A stretch of DNA of 64,000 nt from Paramecium octaurelia (GCA_905182995.1 CAJJDP010000161.1:150535-214534), one strand, 5' to 3'; counted from the first letter of the stretch, positions 20,980 to 33,395 are shown. The notes: generated by a model not told the origin, from the letters alone. A program made the numbers and translations.

Positions 20980-21694
20980 TCATATTTTCCCTCTTGTAGC
21001 AAAGTAAAATGCCAACCCAGCCAAACAACCACCCAAATGAGCATCATGACCAATACCACTTCCATCACCTTATCCTGCCCAACCTTAGTATAGAATCAAC
21101 AATCCCACTACCCATGCTGGCACTGGAATAAAAAACAATAAAATTATTTCTCTTGGAAAATTGCAAATATAATATGTTAATAAAGCATTGCATGCAGCAC
21201 TCGCACCCAATGATATCCCAGCCTATCTTTATTACATCAATCCTCCCACTAGAGCTCCTGCCAAATATACTGCCAGCAATCTCTTTGATCCGAAATATGC
21301 CTCTATTGTCCTTCCAAAGAAGTAAAAAGTCACCATATTGAATACTGAAAATTTCTAGAATTTTTACATAAATGCAATGTATTCTAATGTGAAAATGAAT
21401 ATGTTATGAATGTATGCAATTCTCTTAAACTCATTGATCCTGGATGAAGAGTAAAATGTTTATACATAAAATTCTAATCGATAATTAATAAACACTTACC
21501 TTGTCAACCGCAGGAAAATGCCATAATGCATACACGCCAACATTTATTCCTATTAAGTAAAAGTAAAGAGGCATTTATAATCTGTCTAAGAATCGATCCA
21601 CTTGTCCATAATGAAATTATGGCTTATGATTCAGCAAGTATGTTTGTTTCAATTATTATGGTGACTTTGATAATAATTTTGCTATTTTTAACAT
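20980..21694 (-). CDS. Rhomboid serine protease, mitochondrial PARL type
   Basis: Intramembrane serine protease. Two introns (26 and 23 nt) give 221 residues. The start at 21694 yields MLKIAKLLSKS, a basic amphipathic mitochondrial targeting-like N-terminus. Core features follow: a HxxxxHL-type segment (SFSHQNTLHLYFNM), the TIEAYFGSKRLLAVYLAGALVGG helix region, the catalytic serine in LGASAA (usual GASG), and the catalytic histidine in GHDAHLGG. The AHLGG and the long loop before it match PARL/Rbd1 rather than secretory-pathway rhomboids. It starts about 500 nt from the nearest upstream gene and its stop is 37 nt from the next gene's start. The missing second Gly of GxSG is a mild deviation. 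Confidence 0.85.
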
Positions 21695-22189
21695 TAATAA
21701 TATTAATAAAATAATATTGTTATTATCTCAAATCCAATATGATAAAGATGAGATTCAAAACAATCCAAATGGTTTCCATCGATTAATAAAATAAACTTCC
21801 TTATAGACAAAATATTTCATTTATATATATAAATACCTTATATGAATGATTAATAAAACAATGATTAATCTATTAAATACAAAAGTTAAGAATTACTTAC
21901 TTAAATATGTATAAAAATGTATTTGTCCTAATTTGCTTTAAAGATGAAAACCCATTTGATAAAAGGATAATCAAAAATTAGATAATATAATTAATTTCAA
22001 TTTAAATTAAAAAAAATTAAAGCTTAAACAGTTCATACCAAGGATCTCTATTAAGATAGAAGAAGATAAATAATATAAATAAAACTAGTATAAGAAATAT
22101 AAATAATTGGAAGATGTGATTATATACATCTATTATAATTTGTCCTCTTATTATTTATTTATTTATTAAACTAGTATAGTTTTTATTCA
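21695..22189. other. Intergenic AT-rich stretch, nothing recognised
   Basis: 495 nt between the rhomboid start and the stop of the next minus-strand gene. It is very AT-rich, with tracts such as TATATATATAAAT and TTATTTATTTATTTATT. No frame longer than about 30 codons with plausible composition was found, and no RNA gene. It should contain the rhomboid promoter. Confidence 0.5.
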
Positions 22190-22924
22190 TCATTTGTTCT
22201 TTAACTATTCTTTTAGTTCTATAATTTCTTATTATAACAATTTTATGAATTGCTCTTAATGAGTCATCTAGGCCTTTGTAATTTCATCTCGTATCTATTC
22301 TTGCAATTGATTTTATTTATTGTTTTCCAATAATTAGGATGACTTACATTATAACTCAACTGCTAACTTTTGAACCATTATTTATGAGTCATTCAACTTG
22401 ATTATTAATTCATTCTTCTCTTATTTCAATTGATCAACTTAGTTTAAAATGAAAATATTTTGTTGATCAAAGTGATCATACTAAAATTACTATTATTCAA
22501 TAGATGTTTCTAACTCATAAATCTGATTCAATAATGCTTAATTATCAAATTCTAATTATACAATCCTTTCACTTTTTTAATTCATCAATGACGTCAGTTA
22601 ATCTAATTCATTTATTAAGGTTTCCAATTAACCTGAGAATAGCAATTTTTATCTGAATGCGCTTTATTACAACTATTATTCATAGGTCAATATTTATTAT
22701 TTCAATTATCTGTTATTCAAGATCTATTCATCTAATTAAACTTATAATCTTTTATTCTTTTCTTTGAATTGCTCTTCCAGTTTGTAAATGTATTATTGAA
22801 ATTGATTGACCTGCGCTTTCAAGTTAGATATTTCAGAGTGGTAGAAATCGTAACTTAGTTCTATATGAGGAGTTTCTTAGGTACTTGAATTGTGTTGCCA
22901 ATCTCTGACTGTATATTCTTACAT
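22190..22924 (-). CDS. Long coiled-coil protein
   Basis: Intronless, 244 residues from ATG 22924 (MQEYTVRDWQHN) to TGA (complement of 22190-22192). Nearly the whole protein after residue 30 is a Gln/Glu/Leu heptad-rich coiled coil (e.g. LETLINELDQLTSLMN, QVDQLKQEKNELIIKL). It ends LLQQEIIELKEQLKNK. Glutamines are almost all TAA/TAG, so under the standard code the gene is invisible. It starts 40 nt after the TGA of the RCC1 gene on the same strand. Function unknown; a cytoskeletal role is a guess. Confidence 0.75.
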
Positions 22925-22964
22925 AAGTAAATTTTAATAATAACAGCTAAATGTATTAATATAT

Positions 22965-25044
22965 TCATGAGTCACTAATTTTAATCAATTTTTTGGCCTC
23001 TCTTTATTATTTGAGCAATCTTTCTTGCATTTTCTTATATTTTCCTTGAAAGAGTTTAGTATCATCCTTCAAACGCTTCCATTTAATCGGCAAAAAGCAT
23101 TACTCTTTTGTCATTAGATTATCCATTAATAATTTTTCATGGTAACCATTATGAATTCTTTTGACATATTCATATTTCATGATATCAGGATGATCAATGA
23201 ATTCATGATGATTAGGGTCATCAACAGATTCTCTCTAAGTTGTAGGTTGTGATTTAACAATTTTTCTCGATTCTGCTACTACCTAAGATTTAACAATTTG
23301 TCTTGATTCCCTTTAACTTGCAGGTTATGATATAATATTTTATTCTCTTTGACAGATAGGTTATGATTTAAGATTTTATTCTTTTTGACATATTGGTTAT
23401 GATTTAACAATTTACCCAGAATAAGGAATATATAATGGGTTCAATCTTTCAGATTCTAAAATGAGATCAGAAACCTTGTCAATTTCAATTGCTTAATATA
23501 ATTTCGTATTCAAAATATTTAAAGGTATTTTAGTTCTTTATTAAGTTCTATTTTCAGAATCTTGTGAAAGTTTCCGAAAAACTTCCCATGATTCTTTGAG
23601 AGTCTTCACTTCTTTAGCAGATTCCCTCATCTTATCATGGACTTTCCCTGATTTAACAATATTCATTTTTTCTTTTCCTATTTCCATTTTAGTCGTACTG
23701 GATCGCTTTTTATGAATTGAACTTTGCCCTTCTCGAAACTCTTCTGAAACCTACAAAGTGCTTCTTCTCTTCAATTGCTAAACATACATGGACTACTTTC
23801 TTTATATTCTTGTATATAAGAAATCTTCAGGTTTCATTTACTTAACTTATTAATCCAAAACTTTCGCATTTATTTCCTAAAGGCATTTAGTCTTCTTATT
23901 CTCATCATAATACATATTCCTAATCTTGTTGTTTTTCAATTCTACATACTGTTTGTACTTTTAAACTCTCTTCTTTATCTATTATTTAAAATGATCAGAC
24001 ACTCTATAAGCTTATTCATTTCCAATGAACAATACAATATCATCTCCACAAATAAATTGTTCACATCGAAACCCTGTCTTTACATATTATGGAATAGGAT
24101 TGTTAGTATTCCATTAATAGAGACGACCGAGTTGATCTACACATGCAGCTTATTTCAAAGCCACCTCGATCTTACGAATATTTGAATAAGTATTTGGCAT
24201 TGACAATTCCTTTATATTTAAAGCTTCCTCAAACGTCATACTCTTCAATCCACTACCCCACTCATATACTATTCCTTCTTAGTTTAATACTAAACTATAA
24301 CTGATCCCACACTAAACATCTTAAATATCTTCAAGTTAAGTGATTCTTGTCGGACATTATACAAAAGTTTGGAAAGAATAACCAGCCATTTGCAATCCTA
24401 ATTCTCCATTCTTACCATTACCCCAAGAATAAACCCAATTGTTCTCATCCAAAGCCAACGCGTGAGTGTTTGAACAAGCCACCTTCCTAACCTTGTTCAT
24501 AATTAATATGGGTTTTGCTGTTGAGACTACATTCAGTTTTGCTCCTAATAAACTTGTAAACCCCTACCCATACAACTCTCCATTTGAAATATAATAGAAA
24601 CGCTCGTTTTAAGCATTTAGTTGAGTTACTGATTTCACTGGAACCCATTTGGCACGCAAGCACTTCCCTTTAAATTAAGAACAAGAGAAATTGCTTTCAC
24701 CCCAGTAGTACATTTTATCTTACTAATAACCGTATGAGTAAGTCTCCGAACAAGATATTAGGCTATAATTGCACTCTAATTTTAAAGGCTTCTTTTGTAT
24801 ATCAGAAATTTCTCCCAAACCCAATTATCCATGTGAGTTATCACCAAAAACCCAAATATCATCTCTATTTTCATAACATTTGTTTATTGTACTTCTCTCC
24901 TAATAAAAAGAATGATCGAAACGATCCATACATTTTTATAATTCTGGCATCCAATGGGATATAATTCACTGAACCCACAGGTTTAGAAATCACCAAATCA
25001 GTTCGGCCAATAAAGAACACTACTTTAAATTGCACAACTACCAT
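22965..25044 (-). CDS. RCC1-repeat protein with charged C-terminal region
   Basis: One 28-nt intron (24865-24892) gives 683 residues. The N-terminal ~310 residues are RCC1 blades, visible as WVFGDNSHGQLGLG, YYWGESNFSCS, VYSWGNGKNGELGLQ, YEWGSG and LYQWNT. Blade spacing is irregular, so a seven-bladed propeller is assumed rather than counted. The remainder is basic and helical. Around residues 490-560 it has a run of short imperfect repeats built on VKSQP and QREQN, and it ends in a coiled coil (KYKKMQERLLKQQREAKKL). RCC1 repeats can act as Ran exchange factors or generic scaffolds; nothing here selects Ran. Several large ORFs on the plus strand over this region are shadows. Confidence 0.8.
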
Positions 25045-25404
25045 TGCTCAATTACATAGTTTTATTAATTTCTAATTATAAATTATTTATTAATTCATAT
25101 ATACAAAGGCCCATAATCATTATGAAATATTAAATTATGGCTTTTATAAATGCAATTTCCATTCAGACATTTCACATAATAAAATTGTGAAATAGAAGGC
25201 TTAAATCACTAAATAATTTTAATCTGTTAAGTTCAATAATGTGCTAAATAATAGAAGTTCTAATTCTTTTAAGTCAAGTTAAATGGCTAGCATATTCACT
25301 TTTTACGCTGTAACTGAAAGTAATTAAAAAAATTTTAATCATTTTCCAAACAACAATATAGATGTTTCTAAATATAAAATTATTGATTTTATATTGTATA
25401 TTAT
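25045..25404. other. Intergenic between RCC1 gene start and the 147-bp array
   Basis: 360 nt of AT-rich DNA holding the RCC1-gene promoter. It contains no frame or RNA gene I can support. Unlike the adjoining array and SF-assemblin sequence, it has no counterpart next to the right-hand array (35456 onward), so it marks the outer limit of the left inverted arm. Confidence 0.5.
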
Positions 25405-27603
25405 GATGATAATAAAAAGAATTTTAATAATAATATTATATTTTATTGAATAAATGATGTTTAATAGACTCATGCTAGTTATGCAGCATTAACTTTATTG
25501 CAAGTATCTTCTAATAAAGCTAAGAGTGTTTCTTCAGTTGATTCTCTAGATAATGATAATAAAAAGAATTTTAATAATAATATTATATTTTATTGAATAA
25601 ATGATGTTTAATAGACTCATGCTAGTTATGCAGCATTAACTTTATTGCAAGTATCTTCTAATAAAGCTAAGAGTGTTTCTTCAGTTGATTCTCTAGATAA
25701 TGATAATAAAAAGAATTTTAATAATAATATTATATTTTATTGAATAAATGATGTTTAATAGACTCATGCTAGTTATGCAGCATTAACTTTATTGCAAGTA
25801 TCTTCTAATAAAGCTAAGAGTGTTTCTTCAGTTGATTCTCTAGATAATGATAATAAAAAGAATTTTAATAATAATATTATATTTTATTGAATAAATGATG
25901 TTTAATAGACTCATGCTAGTTATGCAGCATTAACTTTATTGCAAGTATCTTCTAATAAAGCTAAGAGTGTTTCTTCAGTTGATTCTCTAGATAATGATAA
26001 TAAAAAGAATTTTAATAATAATATTATATTTTATTGAATAAATGATGTTTAATAGACTCATGCTAGTTATGCAGCATTAACTTTATTGCAAGTATCTTCT
26101 AATAAAGCTAAGAGTGTTTCTTCAGTTGATTCTCTAGATAATGATAATAAAAAGAATTTTAATAATAATATTATATTTTATTGAATAAATGATGTTTAAT
26201 AGACTCATGCTAGTTATGCAGCATTAACTTTATTGCAAGTATCTTCTAATAAAGCTAAGAGTGTTTCTTCAGTTGATTCTCTAGATAATGATAATAAAAA
26301 GAATTTTAATAATAATATTATATTTTATTGAATAAATGATGTTTAATAGACTCATGCTAGTTATGCAGCATTAACTTTATTGCAAGTATCTTCTAATAAA
26401 GCTAAGAGTGTTTCTTCAGTTGATTCTCTAGATAATGATAATAAAAAGAATTTTAATAATAATATTATATTTTATTGAATAAATGATGTTTAATAGACTC
26501 ATGCTAGTTATGCAGCATTAACTTTATTGCAAGTATCTTCTAATAAAGCTAAGAGTGTTTCTTCAGTTGATTCTCTAGATAATGATAATAAAAAGAATTT
26601 TAATAATAATATTATATTTTATTGAATAAATGATGTTTAATAGACTCATGCTAGTTATGCAGCATTAACTTTATTGCAAGTATCTTCTAATAAAGCTAAG
26701 AGTGTTTCTTCAGTTGATTCTCTAGATAATGATAATAAAAAGAATTTTAATAATAATATTATATTTTATTGAATAAATGATGTTTAATAGACTCATGCTA
26801 GTTATGCAGCATTAACTTTATTGCAAGTATCTTCTAATAAAGCTAAGAGTGTTTCTTCAGTTGATTCTCTAGATAATGATAATAAAAAGAATTTTAATAA
26901 TAATATTATATTTTATTGAATAAATGATGTTTAATAGACTCATGCTAGTTATGCAGCATTAACTTTATTGCAAGTATCTTCTAATAAAGCTAAGAGTGTT
27001 TCTTCAGTTGATTCTCTAGATAATGATAATAAAAAGAATTTTAATAATAATATTATATTTTATTGAATAAATGATGTTTAATAGACTCATGCTAGTTATG
27101 CAGCATTAACTTTATTGCAAGTATCTTCTAATAAAGCTAAGAGTGTTTCTTCAGTTGATTCTCTAGATAATGATAATAAAAAGAATTTTAATAATAATAT
27201 TATATTTTATTGAATAAATGATGTTTAATAGACTCATGCTAGTTATGCAGCATTAACTTTATTGCAAGTATCTTCTAATAAAGCTAAGAGTGTTTCTTCA
27301 GTTGATTCTCTAGATAATGATAATAAAAAGAATTTTAATAATAATATTATATTTTATTGAATAAATGATGTTTAATAGACTCATGCTAGTTATGCAGCAT
27401 TAACTTTATTGCAAGTATCTTCTAATAAAGCTAAGAGTGTTTCTTCAGTTGATTCTCTAGATAATGATAATAAAAAGAATTTTAATAATAATATTATATT
27501 TTATTGAATAAATGATGTTTAATAGACTCATGCTAGTTATGCAGCATTAACTTTATTGCAAGTATCTTCTAATAAAGCTAAGAGTGTTTCTTCAGTTGAT
27601 TCT
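25405..27603 (-). repeat. 147-bp tandem array, 15 copies, built from the last SF-assemblin exon
   Basis: The unit repeats with an exact 147-bp period (TCTCTAGA-type junctions at 25541, 25688, 25835 ... 27599). On the minus strand each unit is a 76-nt copy of the terminal SF-assemblin exon, including its TGA, followed by 71 nt that begin GTCTAT and end TTATCTAG. Each copy therefore carries a 3' splice-acceptor sequence, a coding segment and a stop. Copies look identical by eye. Only the innermost copy (27528-27603) is the exon of the intact gene; the other 14 lie beyond its stop. The 71-nt spacers are far longer than the introns of this genome. Confidence 0.95.
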
Positions 27604-28362
27604 CTAGAGAATAATAATAAGAAATAAAAACCTTTATTTTTTTTCATTATCTACTTCAGTTTTAATTCTATTGACAACATCTTTTAACATATCAAATATT
27701 GCTTATTCTGATTCTTATCTATTTACTTTCTCTTAAACCAATAATTAATTTAATTTGCTTAATTCTTCATTCATTTTTCTAGATATATTAGAATCCATTT
27801 CTTCTCTTTCTGCTACTTCTGTCTTTATAGCTTCATGTAATCTTGGTAAATCTGTTTCTAAACATTAATTCAATCTTTCTATATTCTCATTTCTTGTTCT
27901 ACTTTCTGTACTCAATTCACTCCTTATTAATCCTGTCTTTTCTTCAATAAATCTTATTATCTTTTATTCTCCATCTTTTCTTGTTGATGTCAATCCTTCA
28001 ACTGCCTAATTGAATGAATTCTCTAAATCTATATATTCCTTTTGTTTCTATTCAAAATGTTATTCTCTCTATAATTTTGTTTAATCCAACACTTTCTATA
28101 ATTTCAATACACTATCTTTAATCAAAGCTACTCTTTAACTCAATTATTCATTCAATTCATTCAATCCAGATTCCAATTAATCTAATCTTGTCTCTGATTC
28201 CTCTATTCTTTTAGTCTATATTAATATTTATTATTTCATTACTCTCTCTCCTTCTATTGTTAAATCCATTTAACTTAATTAAGAACTTATTTTTGCTACT
28301 CTCTCTCTTGATGGTGAATAATCTAATCTATTCTACTATACATTACTTCTATTATTTGACAT
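27528..28362 (-). CDS. SF-assemblin, left copy
   Basis: Striated-fibre assemblin/beta-giardin family: coiled-coil protein that polymerises into basal-body-associated fibres. It is the reverse-complement twin of 33700-34534 (positions sum to 62,062). Removing the 28-nt intron gives 268 residues. A short head (SPSRERVAKISSQL) precedes a continuous coiled coil with the family's skip pattern. It closes with STEETLLALLEDTCNKVNAAQ, typical of the SFA C-terminus. The terminal exon is the innermost unit of the left array. Because this arm abuts an N at 30291, the copy may be an assembly product. Confidence 0.8.
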
Positions 28363-28666
28363 ATCTAACTGATTATTTGAATTAAAAGATAATATTAATA
28401 TAAATAAATTTATTGTTAATTTATTTGCTAAAATATCATTCTTAATGAGTATTTTTCAAAATTCATGATTAAATAGAAAACAGCTTAATTTACGTCACTC
28501 AAATGGAATGGATCCCTCATTTTTTCGTAAATCTAATGCTCGTTCTAATTAGCTAAAGTTTGTTAAGGTATTATTAAGATTTTTAATTGTTACGTTATGA
28601 GTAGTTATTTTAAGATTATATAAGTTCGAACTTTGTTAAAATATAATTTAATTAGTAATATATAAA

Positions 28667-29941
28667 TCATTCATATTTAGAGTAACTTCTATATTTAAAG
28701 CTTTATTTTCCTTTTAATCCTGTTTTTGTAATGAAATTTATTTTAGTTGTATCAAATCTAAATTATTATTCCTTTGGCCTTCGATTTGGTTGCTTGTAGA
28801 TTGTTTATTAGTTTTTTGGTGAAGATTTATTACTTTGTACATTATTAGAAGTTTTTTTTTACAAAATATGTTTATCTTATTGTTTAAGATTAATATCTCT
28901 TTCTTAAAATTCTCTTTTTGAATTTTGCCTATCAGATTATAATTACAGATTTCTCTGTGGTCTTTCTGAATAATTAAAATCAAGACGATTTCTTTAGACG
29001 ATAACTGTTTTATTCAGAGGAGAGGCCTATTATTTTTTTGGGTTAGGTTTTGTGGACGATAAGTATGAAGGAGGTTTTAGACAAGCCTTCATCAATTCTT
29101 TATGAGTTTTAGGTGGAGTATTATTAGGCTAAGTATTGCTTGGAACGCTGGATTATCTTGGAACTGTCTTTTCATAGAAATCGTTAAAGAATTTTCCCTT
29201 TTTTCTGGTTCCATCTGAATAAATTAACTCACCTTCTCCATGTTTTTTGTCATTAACATAGTATCCTTTGTAAGAGTATGTTGAACATCTATATTCTCCA
29301 TAACCAGTTTTAAGACCATTTTAAAATTTTCCATGAAAATAAGCACCACTAGAATAAAAGTATTCTCCAACTCCTTCAGGCTTTCCATTTTAATACATTC
29401 CTACATATCTATCTCCATTTGCAAATAGTTCTTCTCCATAACCATGCTTCAAACTATCTTTAAACTCTCCTTTATATTGATCTCCATTAATCCATTTGTG
29501 TTAACCTTTACCATTAGGTTTACCATCAACCCATTATCCAGCATACATATCACCCTTTAAACCCATCCAAGTTCCGCATCCATGTTTATTACCGTTGAAC
29601 CATTCTCCTTCATAATATTCGCCATTAGCCCATGTAAACTTTCCTTGGCCTTCTGGTTTGCCATTAACATAAAGTCCTTTATAACTCGATTTAGATGGAA
29701 AAACTTCCCAACCTTGACCATGTTTACGATTATTATTGAATTCTCCTTCATAAACATGCTCCTCCTCCATTAATAATACTCCTTTTCCATGTTTAAGACC
29801 ATTGAATACTTATCCAAAATAGATTTTATTCTTTGAAGATATTATACTAAAATTCGGCAGCTTCTTTAATTCTTCAAATGAATATCCCTTAGTATTATTC
29901 TAATAATTTTGTATTCTTAATATTATCAGATTATCGATCAT
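28667..29941 (-). CDS. MORN-repeat protein, left copy
   Basis: Mirror twin of the gene at 32121-33395, apparently identical. Intronless, 424 residues. About nine MORN repeats (YEGEWFNGNKHGCG, YKGLYVNGKPEGQG and similar) occupy residues ~45-260. A basic, Asn/Lys-rich tail rich in TAA/TAG Gln codons follows. MORN repeats bind membranes or scaffold cortical and ciliary structures. In this orientation it lies directly upstream of SF-assemblin on the same strand, as in the right arm. Confidence 0.8.
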
Positions 29942-30000
29942 TTAATTAATTTATATTAAAATTAACAAAAAATTTCATTAATAATTAATTTGATTTTCAA

Positions 30001-30290
30001 ATGAGTGATGAAGAATCAGAAGATGAAAACAGATCTAAGTTCAAGCTATCCAAGACCCATCAATTAATTAATTAACTTGAACATAAGCTTTCTATTCTTG
30101 ACTAAAATAATGCCCCTAATCTCTATCCTAATTCTAGAGATTCTCATCTCAAAAGCAAATAAGAATTGGAAAGAGAATTACAAGAATTTGAATAGAGAAT
30201 GAAAAAACTTAATTAAACTGAAAATTCTTAGTTACACTCTTCATAAGCGAAATCTATTTAAAAGTAGTCACCATAAAAGTTGAACCTTTC
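30001..30290 (+). pseudogene. Truncated copy of a coiled-coil gene, cut by N at 30291
   Basis: ATG 30001 opens the same protein as the complete minus-strand gene 30575-32061 (MSDEESEDENRSKF...). It stops after 96 codons at KLNLS, where the single N (30291) falls. The following 30292-30574 (283 nt) is unrelated AT-rich sequence ending at the stop of the complete gene. The truncation coincides with the contig boundary, so it is an incomplete duplicate and not a naturally broken gene. Confidence 0.8.
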
Positions 30291-30291
30291 N
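30291..30291. other. Single-N contig junction within the inverted duplication
   Basis: The base is N. Everything to its left back to 25405 reappears in reverse complement to its right (31772-35455), apart from array copy number. The other two Ns (11621, 45619) also sit at repeated sequence, but in direct orientation. Confidence 0.95.
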
Positions 30292-30574
30292 GGTTTATGA
30301 ATGTAAAAGTTATTATATATCAATCCAAGAGTTATCAGCTAATAAAGTTACTGAGAGAGCAAATAATTATTTTTATCAAATAACTCGTGCTTATGCGCTT
30401 GTTTTAACAATTTCTTTGTAAAGAATCAGCAATTCATTGCTTTTTATAATGCCAAATATTTTTTATAATATTTACTATTTTATTTAGAAAGATACAGAGA
30501 GTGGAATACTTTATTAGATGAAAATTATAATCAGTATATGTGCAATACTACCTAAACACAAGATTATTAACTTA

Positions 30575-32061
30575 TCACTTATTATTCAAAGATTTTTCCA
30601 CAATGAAATTTAGTTTTTTTAATTATTCTTGGATATTTCTTTTATATGTCTATTCAAATGATAAGGGAGTTTTTCTTTTTTCTTTATCCTTCACAAGGTT
30701 ACTCTCTCTTTCTTTCGACTTAGATTTTGATTTAGATTGAGTGAGATCAATTGATCTTCTTCTTTTTTCTGCAGTTGCCCTAGTTTATTTCAAATGAATC
30801 TTTTATTTAGGTTTGAATTATCTATTTAATAACAAAAATTACTATTTTTTGTGCTTCTCAAAAAGTTAATTAAAATCTCTTTAAATTTAGATATTAGCAT
30901 TTTGATTATTATTGTATTTTTACATCATTACAATACTTTCCTCGCTCTCCAAATCTTCATTTTAGTTATAATTAGGTTTATTCACACACATTTGAAATTA
31001 TAGTTAAGAGTTAGATTATTATTATTAATATTATTACTATTCTAATTATATTTCTGTTGAATTCATTTATCTTTATGTTTATTATTATTGCTATTCTCCA
31101 TTTAAAAGCTGTAATAAATCTAAATTAATTTATTTTTATTCGTTCAATTCTTATCTAATTAGAGATAATTATTAGTTCATTGATTCCTATATTTATTAAT
31201 TGATTTGATATAAATTTTAGAGAGGAGATGGATCTGGCTCTTCTTCAAGGTGTACTATTTTTTTTTTTAAATCATTTTAAAGTATTTAATTATGCAACTA
31301 CATTAATGTATTTAATTAGTTTGACACTTCATCTCTATTGCTAGCGAGCATTTCTTACTCCCTAGATAAGTTCTAGATAGAATATAATGAATATCTACTT
31401 ATAATTGTGTTTATAGTTAATTTTTTTCAAATGATAATTATTACAATTCTAATAAAAAGTTAGTCTTTTTTTCTTCCTCTTCTTATATAAGCTTTTCACT
31501 TTGTTCTTAGATATCAAGTAGTTTTTCCTCTTATTCTTTAAGAATTTATATCTTTTATTCATTCAATCTACGTTATTCTTCAATCTCCAAAGTTCTTAAT
31601 AATGACTCTAATTCAAATTTTGCTTATTATTATTCCCTTAGCAAGTTCATTTATTCTTATTCAAGTATTTATTATTCTCTATTAAGGTGATCTAATTTTG
31701 ACGATAGCATCGTATTCTTATCATCATCGAAATTCTCTAACTTTTGAGTTAATAATTGTAAAATGGGATTAGAAAGGTTCAACTTTTATGGTGACTACTT
31801 TTAAATAGATTTCGCTTATGAAGAGTGTAACTAAGAATTTTCAGTTTAATTAAGTTTTTTCATTCTCTATTCAAATTCTTGTAATTCTCTTTCCAATTCT
31901 TATTTGCTTTTGAGATGAGAATCTCTAGAATTAGGATAGAGATTAGGGGCATTATTTTAGTCAAGAATAGAAAGCTTATGTTCAAGTTAATTAATTAATT
32001 GATGGGTCTTGGATAGCTTGAACTTAGATCTGTTTTCATCTTCTGATTCTTCATCACTCAT
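30575..32061 (-). CDS. Gln-rich coiled-coil protein
   Basis: One 26-nt intron (GTAGAT...TCTAG) gives 486 residues. The N-terminus is acidic (MSDEESEDENRSK), then long coiled-coil blocks follow (LERELQEFEQRMKKL, LEIEEQRRLNEQKIQILKEQEEKL). Next come an Asn/Gln-rich stretch and a basic region with KSKSKSKERE. It ends LNFIVEKSLNNK. Divergent from the MORN gene, whose ATG is 59 nt away, so the two may share a promoter. With SF-assemblin next door, a cortical or basal-body function is plausible but unproven. Confidence 0.75.
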
Positions 32062-32120
32062 TTGAAAATCAAATTAATTATTAATGAAATTTTTTGTTAA
32101 TTTTAATATAAATTAATTAA

Positions 32121-33395
32121 ATGATCGATAATCTGATAATATTAAGAATACAAAATTATTAGAATAATACTAAGGGATATTCATTTGAAGAATTAAAGAA
32201 GCTGCCGAATTTTAGTATAATATCTTCAAAGAATAAAATCTATTTTGGATAAGTATTCAATGGTCTTAAACATGGAAAAGGAGTATTATTAATGGAGGAG
32301 GAGCATGTTTATGAAGGAGAATTCAATAATAATCGTAAACATGGTCAAGGTTGGGAAGTTTTTCCATCTAAATCGAGTTATAAAGGACTTTATGTTAATG
32401 GCAAACCAGAAGGCCAAGGAAAGTTTACATGGGCTAATGGCGAATATTATGAAGGAGAATGGTTCAACGGTAATAAACATGGATGCGGAACTTGGATGGG
32501 TTTAAAGGGTGATATGTATGCTGGATAATGGGTTGATGGTAAACCTAATGGTAAAGGTTAACACAAATGGATTAATGGAGATCAATATAAAGGAGAGTTT
32601 AAAGATAGTTTGAAGCATGGTTATGGAGAAGAACTATTTGCAAATGGAGATAGATATGTAGGAATGTATTAAAATGGAAAGCCTGAAGGAGTTGGAGAAT
32701 ACTTTTATTCTAGTGGTGCTTATTTTCATGGAAAATTTTAAAATGGTCTTAAAACTGGTTATGGAGAATATAGATGTTCAACATACTCTTACAAAGGATA
32801 CTATGTTAATGACAAAAAACATGGAGAAGGTGAGTTAATTTATTCAGATGGAACCAGAAAAAAGGGAAAATTCTTTAACGATTTCTATGAAAAGACAGTT
32901 CCAAGATAATCCAGCGTTCCAAGCAATACTTAGCCTAATAATACTCCACCTAAAACTCATAAAGAATTGATGAAGGCTTGTCTAAAACCTCCTTCATACT
33001 TATCGTCCACAAAACCTAACCCAAAAAAATAATAGGCCTCTCCTCTGAATAAAACAGTTATCGTCTAAAGAAATCGTCTTGATTTTAATTATTCAGAAAG
33101 ACCACAGAGAAATCTGTAATTATAATCTGATAGGCAAAATTCAAAAAGAGAATTTTAAGAAAGAGATATTAATCTTAAACAATAAGATAAACATATTTTG
33201 TAAAAAAAAACTTCTAATAATGTACAAAGTAATAAATCTTCACCAAAAAACTAATAAACAATCTACAAGCAACCAAATCGAAGGCCAAAGGAATAATAAT
33301 TTAGATTTGATACAACTAAAATAAATTTCATTACAAAAACAGGATTAAAAGGAAAATAAAGCTTTAAATATAGAAGTTACTCTAAATATGAATGA
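32121..33395 (+). CDS. MORN-repeat protein, right copy
   Basis: Intronless, 424 residues from ATG 32121 to TGA 33393-33395. After a ~40-residue head come about nine MORN units of 23 residues. Examples are YEGEFNNNRKHGQG, YKGLYVNGKPEGQGKFTW, YEGEWFNGNKHGCG, YAGQWVDGKPNGKG, YKGEFKDSLKHGYG, YVGMYQNGKPEGVG, FHGKFQNGLKTGYG and YKGYYVNDKKHGEG. The 160-residue tail is basic and of low complexity. Known MORN proteins sit at the ciliate cortex, basal bodies or radial spokes. The gene is followed 305 nt later by SF-assemblin in the same direction. Both are duplicated in the left arm. Confidence 0.88.

Noticed and set aside
22965-22995. An intron (GTGACTC...TTTAG) joining the RCC1 gene to the next coiled-coil gene
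   Set aside because: Removing it leads into a frame that soon stops, whereas a TGA at 22965 and a new ATG at 22924 give two clean genes of exact codon length.
25405-27603. Regular 147-bp repeats resembling a CRISPR array
   Set aside because: The whole 147-bp unit is repeated with no unique spacers, the unit is an exon plus flank, and the organism is a eukaryote.
29582-29773. 63-aa ORF present on opposite strands at 29582-29773 and 32289-32480
   Set aside because: It is an antisense shadow of the MORN repeats, seen twice because of the inverted duplication.
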